Translations under genes and position numbers: made by a program | Shown here: in pieces, positions 54,149 through 62,372 of the stretch | How positions within the stretch are numbered: position 1 is the first letter of the stretch | Layout of the letters: each line of letters opens with the position of its first letter | The notes under the pieces: generated by a model | Told to the model about the DNA's origin: nothing | What the model saw: the letters and a program-made list of their open reading frames with translations, nothing else | Databases searched by the model: none | Source of the DNA: Methylotuvimicrobium sp. KM2 | GTDB lineage: Bacteria > Pseudomonadota > Gammaproteobacteria > Methylococcales > Methylomonadaceae | Length of the DNA stretch: 64,000 bases | Assembly (NCBI RefSeq): GCF_038051925.1 | Contig: NZ_CP150634.1 | Coordinates: forward strand, 1,798,001 to 1,862,000 | Direction: 5' to 3'

Positions 54149-54213
54149 CGGGCTTGTCCAACAAACGGTTAGATTTTGGTTCGCGTTGCTCACAAAATCT
54201 AACCTTATTCGTT
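54149..54213 (-). repeat. attC site behind the OB-fold/membrane gene
   Basis: On the minus strand, ATCTAACGAATAAGGTTAG, then the arms AGATTTTGTGAGC and AACCAAAATCTAACC, then GTTTGTTGGAC. Cores ATCTAAC and GTTGGAC both fit RYYYAAC and GTTRRRY. The gene's stop codon lies at its edge. Confidence 0.8.
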
Positions 54214-54898
54214 AGATTGCTTTCTCGTTATTGGTGTATCCCTTAATGTACGTCGCCACGAAGAGCGCCACACATGCTGCGATATTTACAAAGGCACCCC
54301 ACTGTATAAGGTTAAAGAAGTTCGGTGCGTTCCTATTCCTTCCGGCAAACGAACCAACAAAATCATTGGCCTGGTTTAGTCCTGAGAACAAGTCGTAGTA
54401 CTGGAAGAACAGTATTCCAAGTACGACGCCCCCCAATATGCGTGTGTACAATTTTGTTGCACCACCATAGAAGAAAATAGCCAATACAATCAGCAACATG
54501 AAGAGCAGCTTGCCAGTTCCATCGTTGATAAGGCTGCCTTTACCTAGAAATGGTATTTCTATTACTGGGAAGAATAGCGAAATCAAAACTGCTATTGCTG
54601 CTAAAAGCCCCAATTTGTTGTGCATACCATTACCGAACAAGGCGCTTATTTTTTGTCCTAACCCTGAACCTTGAAAGTCAGATAATTTTTCCGCGAAGTT
54701 TCCTGAAATGCTTGGGCTGCTCAGTGCATATATTTCAGACGCAACGTTATCTTTAGCTACGAAGTCGATTTTTGCGCCTGTGCGTGGAGCACCATTCGAC
54801 TTCCAGTCACTATCAGCGAAGTCAAATCTGTCACCATTCTCACTCCTAACAACCCCCTTTTTGGTTGATTCATCAAAATGAAGTACTGTACCTTCCAT
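54212..54898 (-). CDS. cold-shock-like OB-fold domain fused to membrane helices
   Basis: A 228-residue protein. Residues 1-62 resemble a cold-shock/S1-like OB fold (MEGTVLHFDESTKKGVVRSE, RFDFADSDW, GAKIDFVAKDNVASEIYAL), although the RNP motifs are weak. Residues 95-220 hold four hydrophobic segments. Similar joins of an OB domain and a TM block occur in small bacterial proteins of unknown role. RBS is GGAG 9 nt upstream. The cassette carries attC sites on both sides. Confidence 0.6.
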   Translation of the reverse strand: MEGTVLHFDESTKKGVVRSENGDRFDFADSDWKSNGAPRTGAKIDFVAKDNVASEIYALSSPSISGNFAEKLSDFQGSGLGQKISALFGNGMHNKLGLLAAIAVLISLFFPVIEIPFLGKGSLINDGTGKLLFMLLIVLAIFFYGGATKLYTRILGGVVLGILFFQYYDLFSGLNQANDFVGSFAGRNRNAPNFFNLIQWGAFVNIAACVALFVATYIKGYTNNEKAI

Positions 54899-54926
54899 TT
54901 TTTCTCCTTTTTTGTTGTGTAAATTA

Positions 54927-54984
54927 ATCTAACGCCAAAATCACCGGCCCGCGATAGCGGGTCAGGTGAATTTTATGGTTATGC
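54927..54984 (-). repeat. attC site before the OB-fold gene
   Basis: ATCTAACGCCAAAATCACC, then the stem CCCGCGATAGCGGG, then GGTGAATTTTATGGTTATGC. Left core ATCTAAC is good; the right, GTTATGC, departs at one base from GTTRRRY. Confidence 0.7.
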
Positions 54985-55002
54985 GAATTACTGGAACTAA
55001 AC

Positions 55003-55191
55003 ATGAAAAAACAAATTGAAACAATAGTTTTAGAAAACAAAACTGGACAACGCTTACGAATATACAAAGTTGAAAACTCAAATTCATTTTGCATCGGCTT
55101 AGAAGATGATAGCGATCATTTTGAGTTCGAAGCTGGTGATGCAGAAGAGATCACAAATGCGATAGACGTTGTTGTTGATTCATTTGCATAA
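55003..55191 (+). CDS. small acidic protein in reverse orientation in its cassette
   Basis: A 62-residue protein (MKKQIETIVLENKTGQRLRI...VVVDSFA), strongly acidic (FEFEAGDAEEI). I do not recognise it. It is on the plus strand while the other cassette genes are on the minus strand. It is bounded by attC sites 19 bp upstream and at its stop codon, whose TAA lies in the attC. No strong ribosome-binding site is seen. Being so tightly framed by attC sites supports it as a true cassette gene. Confidence 0.55.
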   Translation: MKKQIETIVLENKTGQRLRIYKVENSNSFCIGLEDDSDHFEFEAGDAEEITNAIDVVVDSFA

Positions 55192-55257
55192 CGCCAGCGT
55201 AACGGGCCGGTTTGGAGCGTCAGCGGAAAACCGGTCACGTTGACGCAATCGTTAGGC
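55186..55257 (-). repeat. attC site between the small ORF and zinc-ribbon cassettes
   Basis: In plus orientation GCATAACGCCAGCGTAACG, the stem CCGGTTTGGAGCG...CGGAAAACCGG, then TTGACGCAATCGTTAGGC. The right core GTTAGGC is canonical and the arms pair well. Confidence 0.85.
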
Positions 55258-55328
55258 CAAATGCGTGATTAAGATCCTCATATTTTTCAAAATCAACGAC
55301 ACTGCCCCCACTGATTCTCATCTACATT

Positions 55329-56519
55329 TTAATCGACTGGACTGTTAGTGACTGATCCATCAGGGTAATGAATAAAGCCGTTTTCATCTTGCCAAGGCTT
55401 CCTTTGCAATTTATTTTTAAGTTCATCCTCTCCATTGGGTCTGGCGTTCGGATTATCATCGATAATATCACCCATCATTTTTTTCTTTTCGTTATGTTGT
55501 GCAGGTGCTTCCCCAGGACTTTCTTGACTTGTCGACTGTGTTACGTCTGTGCTAATCATTGGTGAGTGTGTGGCTTGCTTAACTTCACCATTAAAAAAAA
55601 CACTAGCCGCACCATCTTTTTTTACAATGAGCTTATTTCCATCGGATAAACTCTCTATATTTTCTGAACAGCCATCTATCTCCACTTTTCCCGTTACCGA
55701 TTCTGTTTTACTGTCAAAAGCTATTGCATACGTTGTTGCTGGACAACTGGCGCCTCCTTCTCCAGTTGAAACAATCAGCACATATTTCGTTCCAAATGAA
55801 TAGGCTTTTTCTATTGCTACATAACCAGTTGCATCTGGATATTCAACAACATATTCAAGAATATTAATCACGCCTGCTCGTGATAAATAATTTATGGCAT
55901 TCCCGTATTCTAGTGGCTGCACGGAAAATGTGTCTCCAACCGCACCATTAGACACAATCAATTGCTCATATGACATTATTGGAGCTGCCGGGACGGATTC
56001 AGCTAATATCCGATATGAATCTGATTGTTCAGAATGCTTTGAAGCTGTAAGTGACCAGTTGGTATCAAACTCACCATTAATGCGGTGCTTCATCCGGTCT
56101 TCGATCACACCGATGGCGATGCCCAAAATAAGACTCGCAACCATGATGATCCAGCCAGCGAGGCTCCATTTTTTCTGCACACGGTTGAAGTGCTCAACGC
56201 TGGGCCATGCCTTGTTTCTCCATGCCCACTCGCGCCCCTTGAGGCCGAGGATCACCATCATGACGAGATTGACCAAGGGAATCAGGGCCATCAGTCCGAT
56301 CCAAGTTTTGTTGAAGATAGCCCATACCCAGGAAAGCCAGAAAGCGCCCCATGACCAACCCTTGATGCCTTCTGGCAAGGCGCTAGCAGGCAGGCTTGCC
56401 GCTTGGGGTGGGACGGATGTGCTAGCGGCAGCCAGAGTTTGCTGCGCGCCGCAATGGGGACAGTTGTGAGCGGATGAGGGGATTTTCTGGCCGCATTGCA
56501 TGCAAAAGACGAGTTCCAA
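55329..56519 (-). CDS. zinc-ribbon membrane protein with C-terminal periplasmic-like domain
   Basis: A 396-residue protein. It starts at TTG 56519, with AAGGAG about 9 nt upstream; ATG 56501 is the alternative. A zinc ribbon occupies residues 6-25 (CMQCGQK, CPHCGAQ). Residues 55-150 hold three to four hydrophobic segments with WSWGAFWLSWVWAIFNKTWI, a DUF2628/TM2-like pattern. Residues 165-320 form a soluble beta-rich domain with two Cys (GGASCPATTYAI, EIDGCSEN). The tail is charged. The gene follows the smaller zinc-ribbon protein by 12 bp and both lie in one cassette. Function unknown. Confidence 0.7.
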   Translation of the reverse strand: MELVFCMQCGQKIPSSAHNCPHCGAQQTLAAASTSVPPQAASLPASALPEGIKGWSWGAFWLSWVWAIFNKTWIGLMALIPLVNLVMMVILGLKGREWAWRNKAWPSVEHFNRVQKKWSLAGWIIMVASLILGIAIGVIEDRMKHRINGEFDTNWSLTASKHSEQSDSYRILAESVPAAPIMSYEQLIVSNGAVGDTFSVQPLEYGNAINYLSRAGVINILEYVVEYPDATGYVAIEKAYSFGTKYVLIVSTGEGGASCPATTYAIAFDSKTESVTGKVEIDGCSENIESLSDGNKLIVKKDGAASVFFNGEVKQATHSPMISTDVTQSTSQESPGEAPAQHNEKKKMMGDIIDDNPNARPNGEDELKNKLQRKPWQDENGFIHYPDGSVTNSPVD

Positions 56520-56531
56520 AAGTAATTCTCC

Positions 56532-56954
56532 TTATTCAAGTGAGAGACCAAACAGACTGAGGATGAGCAAGAGGTTGATGCCGCCGATGACAAGGCTGGC
56601 AATCACCATGCCGCGCCCGCCGCGTTTCTGCACGAGGCTGACGATGCCGAGCACCCCTGCCGGCAGGCCGAAGACGAGGCCGCTCGCGGCGCTGTTTGCT
56701 GCATCTTCGGCGAGCTTCTTCTTGAGCGAGTGGCTACCGAAGGCGGATTCGATCTGGCTCAAGGTGTTGAGCGTATCCATGTCGCCGAATGTGGCTAGAA
56801 GCAGCAATAACGTGAGGATGGAAAGCACGAGGGCGGTGACGGCCATCCAGATTGAGGGGCTGGGTGCTCCAACAGGTTGGAAGTTGAAACCGCACTGGGG
56901 GCAGAAGCGGGCGGATTCGTGCAGTTGTTTGCCGCAGGATCGGCAGTAGATCAT
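56532..56954 (-). CDS. small zinc-ribbon membrane protein
   Basis: A 140-residue protein with an N-terminal zinc ribbon (MIYCRSCGKQLHESARFCPQ, CGF) and two to three transmembrane segments (about 36-56, 90-110 and 118-138). The pattern is like DUF4190-type membrane proteins (GLPAGVLGIVSLVQKRGGRG). It lies 12 bp before the larger zinc-ribbon gene, so the two form a small operon within one cassette and probably meet in the membrane. Substrate or role unknown. Confidence 0.7.
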   Translation of the reverse strand: MIYCRSCGKQLHESARFCPQCGFNFQPVGAPSPSIWMAVTALVLSILTLLLLLATFGDMDTLNTLSQIESAFGSHSLKKKLAEDAANSAASGLVFGLPAGVLGIVSLVQKRGGRGMVIASLVIGGINLLLILSLFGLSLE

Positions 56955-57031
56955 TGTATTAGCTCCTTTTTCATGGTGCTTGTAAGTGAATGCAAACAGA
57001 GAGAGGGGAATCTGGAGACCCCCAACAACAA

Positions 57032-57106
57032 GGGTAACTTGACGGCGAAAGCGTAGCGACGATAGGAGCGCAGCTTTTGCCGTTCAAGTTGACCCGCTGG
57101 TTAGGT
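57032..57106 (-). repeat. attC site between the GTPase and zinc-ribbon cassettes
   Basis: GGGTAACTTGACGGC pairs with GCCGTTCAAGTTGACCC; the centre is GAAAGCGTAGCGACGATAG. The right core GTTAGGT fits GTTRRRY; the left core GGGTAAC is one base off. Confidence 0.8.
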
Positions 57107-57108
57107 CG

Positions 57109-57693
57109 CTACGATTCTTCACAGAGCGCTTCCGTGATAACAGAAGCATTTGGATGCCAACCAACTTTCACATTATCTATCAGAATGTACTTATTAAAAC
57201 CGGTAAACGATGCATTTCCTCGCACTCTTCTAAGATAGTCTTCTATCTCACAAATTCGAGCGTTTGCTGCCTCATTAAGTTTTGACATTTCGACCTCGGC
57301 GCAGAATGTAAATACCAGCCAAGCATTTCTCCAAATTGATGAGCCTAATTGCTCCGTGATAAGACGTAGAGTTTCCTTGTCCTCAGCTCGAAACCTAGTA
57401 TCATCGAGGCGTGAGAGAAAAAGCGCGGTGTCAATCGGATTCTCTGCAATGAATTCTCGGATAATCTTCAGATATTTAAAATCGGTTTCGCGGCAATCAT
57501 CGGCGAGACCCGGTGTATCGATCAGACACAAAGGACCATACTCTGTACCGTGGGAGTAAGTTTCAGCTAGTTTTGTGCATGCCTCATATCGGTTGCAACG
57601 CGCCAATTCCACTCCAAACGAAGCATTTACAAAGCTCGATTTCCCTACACCTGTTTTCCCAACGAGAAGAAACCGCTTCACGAAAATTCCCAA
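57109..57693 (-). CDS. AIG1/GIMAP-like GTPase, short partner
   Basis: A 194-residue GTPase. G1 is LVGKTGVGKSSFVNASFG, G3 is LIDTPGLADDC, and the family pattern FLSRLDDTRFRAEDKE and WLVFTFCAEV follows. The usual NKxD of G4 is replaced by the VFT.. block seen in AIG1/Toc-type GTPases. Start is TTG 57693, directly after the upstream stop; GTG 57678 (VKRFLLVG) behind GGGA is equally possible. There is no membrane segment. It shares the motif set of the longer partner just upstream, so the pair probably arose by duplication and may form a heterodimer. Confidence 0.78.
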   Translation of the reverse strand: MGIFVKRFLLVGKTGVGKSSFVNASFGVELARCNRYEACTKLAETYSHGTEYGPLCLIDTPGLADDCRETDFKYLKIIREFIAENPIDTALFLSRLDDTRFRAEDKETLRLITEQLGSSIWRNAWLVFTFCAEVEMSKLNEAANARICEIEDYLRRVRGNASFTGFNKYILIDNVKVGWHPNASVITEALCEES

Positions 57694-58587
57694 TTAGTCC
57701 CATAACCATGCAACGAGCCCGACAGTAGCTCCAATAGTACCGCCGATTGCGGCACCGACCGGACCAAACGCTGCGCCAATGCCTGCACCAGCGGCAGCCA
57801 AGCCCGGGATAACTTTGGCATCAATTTGTTTTTTAACTTCACGCTTCTGCTCGGGGGTGAGTTTAATTCGCGCCTCTGTCCCAGGCTCCTTAGGCTTCAC
57901 ACTGCTTGTAGTGGCGAGCAGAAATGGTGCAGCTCCAGATTTCGAGATGCGCTGCCAGATTTTGGTATAAAGCTCGCCGAGCCACTCGGTTCCGTTAGGT
58001 ATCGTGTGTGAATGATTGTCCACCGCTACTGACGGAATTTCAGACGCGATAAGCTCCTCTGAATGCCTAGCAATTTCTTTCCGAATCAGATCAGTTCTCT
58101 TCATAAAAGCTTCTTCATACTTGTCAGCGCCAACCTTACACGCGAACGTGAAGACAATAATGGCATGTTCCCATACATGCGGACCAAATGCCTCTGAGAT
58201 CAGCTTAATTCCTCGCTTTTCATCGGAAGACACTCTCGTTTCATCCAAGCGCGTAACAAACCATAAGCAATCGAAATTCCTTATCTTGGATTTAATCATC
58301 CCAAGATATTTTTCATCATTTTCCGCCTCCTCTATGTCATCGCAGAGTCCAGGCGTATCTATAACCGTAAACTTAATCCCGTTAAGCTCCGAATCGTAGG
58401 TCTCAACGCTCATTGTTGTAGCTTCGTAGTCACCTACCCGAGCGACATCTTTTCCAATAAGGCTGTTAACCGTGCTGGACTTACCAACACCAGTTCTACC
58501 CGTTAGTAGAAAGGACAATCGACGATCTTTTCCTCTCTTCAGTTTTTCAAGCAAATTCTCAGCAAGTGTCTTTGCTTCTGCGTTCAT
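57694..58587 (-). CDS. AIG1/GIMAP-like GTPase with hydrophobic C-terminal helix
   Basis: A 297-residue GTPase, from ATG 58587 (GGAG 7 nt upstream; the frame opens earlier at 58623). G1 is LLTGRTGVGKSSTVNSLIG; a G2-like region is EATTMSVETYDSE; G3 is VIDTPGLCDDIEEA; next come FVTRLDETRVSSDEKRG and IVFTFACKVGADKYEE. Residues 260-297 are a Gly/Ala-rich hydrophobic segment (GLAAAGAGIGAAFGPVGAAI) that could insert in a membrane. It shows the AIG1/Toc34-type fold. Its stop is contiguous with the start of the short partner. It is the last cassette gene of the array. A defence or membrane-remodelling role is possible but not shown. Confidence 0.8.
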   Translation of the reverse strand: MNAEAKTLAENLLEKLKRGKDRRLSFLLTGRTGVGKSSTVNSLIGKDVARVGDYEATTMSVETYDSELNGIKFTVIDTPGLCDDIEEAENDEKYLGMIKSKIRNFDCLWFVTRLDETRVSSDEKRGIKLISEAFGPHVWEHAIIVFTFACKVGADKYEEAFMKRTDLIRKEIARHSEELIASEIPSVAVDNHSHTIPNGTEWLGELYTKIWQRISKSGAAPFLLATTSSVKPKEPGTEARIKLTPEQKREVKKQIDAKVIPGLAAAGAGIGAAFGPVGAAIGGTIGATVGLVAWLWD

Positions 58588-58831
58588 TGTCTGTCTCCGG
58601 TGTTGTTGTTCGATGCCTTCCAATGTTTACCTAACAAGTCATTGTCCCGACCGGGCTAACATACGGCATTTCCTGCTCAATTGTCAATAATGCAGCTTCA
58701 ACGCTAGTTTTTCTAAACCGTATAGCCTGCATTTATTCATGACAAACCGATCGGGATAATTCCAAAGCCATGTTTTGAATAACCAACTCAAACGACAGTT
58801 AAACATCTAAATTTGGGAGTAGATACGGATA
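58588..58831. other. right border of the cassette array
   Basis: This 244-bp region has ACCTAACAAGTCATTGTCCC near 58635 and GGGCTAAC shortly after, which could be one eroded attC core or an attI-like border. No full attC and no integron integrase is seen. The ordinary chromosome resumes with the lipoprotein gene. Confidence 0.45.
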
Positions 58832-60298
58832 TCATTTTTCCTGAGCTATCAATTGTTCCAGTAAAAACGCATCGTCGAAATGTCTTCGGCCGACGAAAGC
58901 TATCGCATGGCTGCCCCATTGACGCATTGCGCCGGGGCTCGCGACGCCGAAAGGCCATAACAAGAATCTTTCGGCCCTTCGGCTGACCTCGATAATGCCT
59001 TCGGGCCCGAATAGATTGCGCCGTTCGTTGTTGCCGATAGGCAGCGATCGCAAGTTGTCGTAAGGTTTGAAGCGATACGGCGCGGCGTTTGCGGCATCGG
59101 CTACCGTTACCTGCTGCAGATAATGCGTTCTGTTCGACAAGCGTAGCAGCAAGCGTGTTTCGTAGGGATTAACCGATATTCGTTTCGGCGATAACACGGC
59201 TTCCGTTCCGTCTGCGTTTGGCAATGCTATGAAGCCGTTTGCAGGAAACAGTTTGTAATAACAACCGCAGGCATGAATGCTGTCGTAGGCGATCGGCAGG
59301 CCCTTGCTGCTCAATGTCACGCGCCAAATCACGCTGTCCAACTCGCCGCCGTAAAGATCGAACGTCCCCGTTTTTTCGCGCGCCGGCATCCAGACTTGAT
59401 AAATCAACTGCAACAAATTTTCGCCGTGAAAACGTGTATAGGAGTGTTTGACGTAGACTGTCGGTTTTTCGGTGTCGATCGACGGTTTGCCGTCCGCATC
59501 GAGCGTCACGGTGCCGATTAGATCGGTTTCGTTGCGCGTGTCGATTTCCCAGACCGGTGCGAATTGCGCGAACAGGCGATCAAGCAGTTCTGTTTCGAAC
59601 AGCGGAATTTGCAGCGGGTTGCGGTAGGCTTTGGCGAATCTATCGGCCGCTTCTTGCTGAGTCATCGACGCAGTTCGGGGCGGCGCGTAGCGGATTAGTT
59701 TGCCGGATACCGGAATTTGCTCGATCGGCAGTTGAAAGGGGGCGTTTAATTCTCTGTGCAAGTCGTCGAGCGCAACCCCGGCGAACCAGCGCAGCAGCGG
59801 GTAGGCTCCGGCAACTCGTTGCCAAGTTCGGTAATTGTCGGGCACCTCGACTCGATCGGCTAATTCGGTTTTATTAAAAAAATCCGAACCGGCCAGCGCG
59901 AGGCCGCATTCGTTGAGCCTTTGCCGAAACGACGAACCCGCCGGCAAGCCGGAAGTTATGACGGCGGCCGCGTCTCGCGGTAAATTCGCGAATTCCGCCA
60001 ATCTCGCGTTCTCATCCAGTTGCCGCATTTGTTCGAGCCACTGCGCATAAGCCGAATCGGACATTGCAGTACCGGCAAATGAAGCAAAAAATCGATTGCC
60101 GCGAAGATAGGGAAAGCCGGGAATCCGCATTTCTCCGGTATCTTCGGCGTCATTTGCGAAAACGGCATCATCGAGCTCTTGGTAAAATTGCAAACAAGTC
60201 GCTTGCTGTTTGCCCCGCGGTGCGATCAAAACGGCGTCGGTCGAGACACAGCCCGTTATGAATAGACATGACAATAAGGCGATTCTCATTGCGGGCAT
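58832..60298 (-). CDS. lipoprotein of unknown function
   Basis: About 488 residues from ATG 60298 (AAGGA 9 nt upstream); the longer frame to 60484 is not used. A lipoprotein signal (MRIALLSCLFITGCVSTDAV) with Cys in the lipobox FITGC anchors it. The mature protein has no motif that I recognise; stretches such as PYLRGNRFFASFAGTAMSDS, ADRFAKAYRNPLQIPLFETE, and YTRFHGENLLQLIYQVWMPA are compact and well ordered. His and Cys in DSIHACGCYYKLFP are a possible metal or redox site. It is probably at the outer membrane, monocistronic and divergent from the CoA-disulfide reductase. Confidence 0.65.
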   Translation of the reverse strand: MPAMRIALLSCLFITGCVSTDAVLIAPRGKQQATCLQFYQELDDAVFANDAEDTGEMRIPGFPYLRGNRFFASFAGTAMSDSAYAQWLEQMRQLDENARLAEFANLPRDAAAVITSGLPAGSSFRQRLNECGLALAGSDFFNKTELADRVEVPDNYRTWQRVAGAYPLLRWFAGVALDDLHRELNAPFQLPIEQIPVSGKLIRYAPPRTASMTQQEAADRFAKAYRNPLQIPLFETELLDRLFAQFAPVWEIDTRNETDLIGTVTLDADGKPSIDTEKPTVYVKHSYTRFHGENLLQLIYQVWMPAREKTGTFDLYGGELDSVIWRVTLSSKGLPIAYDSIHACGCYYKLFPANGFIALPNADGTEAVLSPKRISVNPYETRLLLRLSNRTHYLQQVTVADAANAAPYRFKPYDNLRSLPIGNNERRNLFGPEGIIEVSRRAERFLLWPFGVASPGAMRQWGSHAIAFVGRRHFDDAFLLEQLIAQEK

Positions 60299-60616
60299 CG
60301 TGGCAATCCTTGGGGAAAACGGTTGTGAAAGATCATTATTGTATCCGATTTTCCCAGTCGGCTTAGATACGCCCAGTTTGTATCTTGTAAGGAATAGGCC
60401 CCGATCAATCGTGAGCATGCCGGCCGCCGGAGACAAACTTGTTCCGTAAGGCTCATGCCGGCTCGTTATATAGTGTTCGCACATCGAATTTCGGCAGTGC
60501 CTGAGTCGGCGATAAAGATTGGGGCAAGGCCAAAGAGCATTGGCGCGAATCGGTCGAGAAGCTGCTTTTCAGAAATGTCTCACAATTCTATCCTTTTTCT
60601 GCTAAGGTTTTTGATT
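60299..60616. other. divergent intergenic region
   Basis: No gene is supported in this 318-bp gap. It should contain the two divergent promoters. A weak match to the R1 terminus (TTCGCACATCGAATTTCGGC) lies near 60477. Confidence 0.45.
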
Positions 60617-62299
60617 ATGAATTTAAACAAAAAACGTATACTGATCGTCGGCGGCGTGGCCGGCGGCGCGACTTGCGCGGCGCGGGCGAGACGGCTTTGC
60701 GAAACCTGCGACATCGTCGTTTTCGAACGAGGCCAGCACGTTTCGTTCGCCAATTGCGGCCTGCCTTATTTCGTCGGTGACGTGATCGACTCCGAAGCCA
60801 AGCTGCTGGTGGCCAGTCCGGATTTGTTCGAGCACCGTTTCAACATCGAAGTCCATACCGAAACCGAAGTCACGCGCATTGATCGGCAAGCGCGGACGAT
60901 AGAAGTGCGTGATTTGAAAACGGATACGTACCGCGAAGAAGCCTATGATGCCTTGGTTTTGGCGACCGGCGCCCAGCCGATCCGTCCGCCCTTGCCGGGC
61001 ATCGATCTGCCGGGAATCTATGTCTTGCGCAATATTCCGGATAGTCGAAAGATCAAGGCCGCCACGGCTCAGGCAACGCGCGCCCTGATCGTCGGAGGCG
61101 GTTTCATCGGGCTCGAAATGGCCGAGAATCTGGTGGCATTGGGACTCGACGTCACGTTGCTGGAATTGGCAGGCCAAGTGCTGCCGCCGCTGGATGCCGA
61201 AATGGCCGGCTATGCGGCGGAGCGTTTGAGAGACAACGGCGTCGAATTAAGGCTCGGCGAAAGCGCCGTGTCGTTCGAACGGCATCCGGAGCGCGGTTTG
61301 ATCTTGCACACCTCGAAAGGCGCAAAGCTCAACACCGATCTGGTCATCCTGGGAATCGGCGTGCGTCCCGAAGCCACGCTGGCTCGGGAGGCCGGATTGG
61401 AACTGGGCGAGCTCGGCGGAATCCGGGTCGATCCCTACATGCGGACGAACGATCCGGCGATTTGGGCGGTCGGCGATGTCGTCGAAGTCAAAAACCGTGT
61501 CACCGGGCAATGGCAACTGGTCCCGCTGGCGGGGCCGGCGAACCGGCAGGGACGGGTTGCTGCGACGGCAATCATTCATGATTTCTCTTGCGGAGAAAAA
61601 GAAGCATTGCCGCCCTTGGTTTTTGACGGCGTGCTGGGAACCGCCGTCTGCGAGGTTTTCGGGCTCACCGTTGCTTGTACCGGCGCCAGCGAAAAACTAT
61701 TGAAGCGGCTCGGCATCGAGTACGAGAAGGTCTATTTGCATCCCGGCCACCATGCCAGCTATTTTCCCGGTGCGAAACCGATACATATCAAACTGCTGTT
61801 TTCGAAGACGGACAACAAGATTTTGGGCGCGCAAGCCGTCGGCGAGAAGGACGTCACGCGGCCGATCGACGTCATCGCGACGGCGCTGATGCAAGGAGCC
61901 ACGATATTCGATCTGGAGAATCTGGAGCTTTGCTATGCGCCGCAGTTCGGCGCGGCCAAAGACCCGGTCAACGTCGCCGGCATGTTGGCCGCCAACCATC
62001 AGCGCGGCGATTTTCCTTTGGCGAACTGGGACGAGCTGGAGACAACCACGGCCTTGTTGGTCGATGTGCGCAGCGCGGATGAATATGCCGGCGGTCATGT
62101 TCCGGCTGCGCAAAACTTACCGCTGGAATCGTTACGCGACCGCATTCACGAGTTACCGAAGGATCGTGATATCTGGTTGATCTGCGGTGTCGGCCAACGC
62201 GCTTATTATGCGTATCGTCTGTTGACGCAAAACGGATTGCGGGTCAAAGTATTGTCCGGCGGCATGAAGACTTACTCGGCAAGAAGGCGGGCGATGTAA
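60617..62299 (+). CDS. CoA-disulfide reductase/rhodanese fusion
   Basis: A 560-residue flavoprotein. The ATG at 60617 begins MNLNKKRILIVGGVAGG, the FAD site; the frame opens earlier but lacks support. The single active Cys of CoA-disulfide reductases and NADH peroxidases is in FANCGLPYFVGDVI near 44. The NAD(P)H domain has ALIVGGGFIGLEMAENLV near 160, and DPAIWAVGDVVEV closes the FAD site. A dimerisation domain spans 330-450. The C-terminal rhodanese domain (about 470-555) keeps the active Cys in WLICGVGQRAYYA. Such CoADR-Rhd fusions reduce CoA persulfides or polysulfide. FeoAB follows after 73 bp. Confidence 0.88.
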   Translation: MNLNKKRILIVGGVAGGATCAARARRLCETCDIVVFERGQHVSFANCGLPYFVGDVIDSEAKLLVASPDLFEHRFNIEVHTETEVTRIDRQARTIEVRDLKTDTYREEAYDALVLATGAQPIRPPLPGIDLPGIYVLRNIPDSRKIKAATAQATRALIVGGGFIGLEMAENLVALGLDVTLLELAGQVLPPLDAEMAGYAAERLRDNGVELRLGESAVSFERHPERGLILHTSKGAKLNTDLVILGIGVRPEATLAREAGLELGELGGIRVDPYMRTNDPAIWAVGDVVEVKNRVTGQWQLVPLAGPANRQGRVAATAIIHDFSCGEKEALPPLVFDGVLGTAVCEVFGLTVACTGASEKLLKRLGIEYEKVYLHPGHHASYFPGAKPIHIKLLFSKTDNKILGAQAVGEKDVTRPIDVIATALMQGATIFDLENLELCYAPQFGAAKDPVNVAGMLAANHQRGDFPLANWDELETTTALLVDVRSADEYAGGHVPAAQNLPLESLRDRIHELPKDRDIWLICGVGQRAYYAYRLLTQNGLRVKVLSGGMKTYSARRRAM

Positions 62300-62372
62300 G
62301 CTGACGAGCTAGCTGATTCAGCAAAGGCATTGGCGTTTTTTGCGTTTTATCAAGGAACAAGGGTGGCTTTTA

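Noticed and set aside
48830..55260. CRISPR array
   Set aside because: Repeats are attC-like palindromes of different sequence and irregular spacing around genes; no regular short repeat-spacer pattern and no cas genes.
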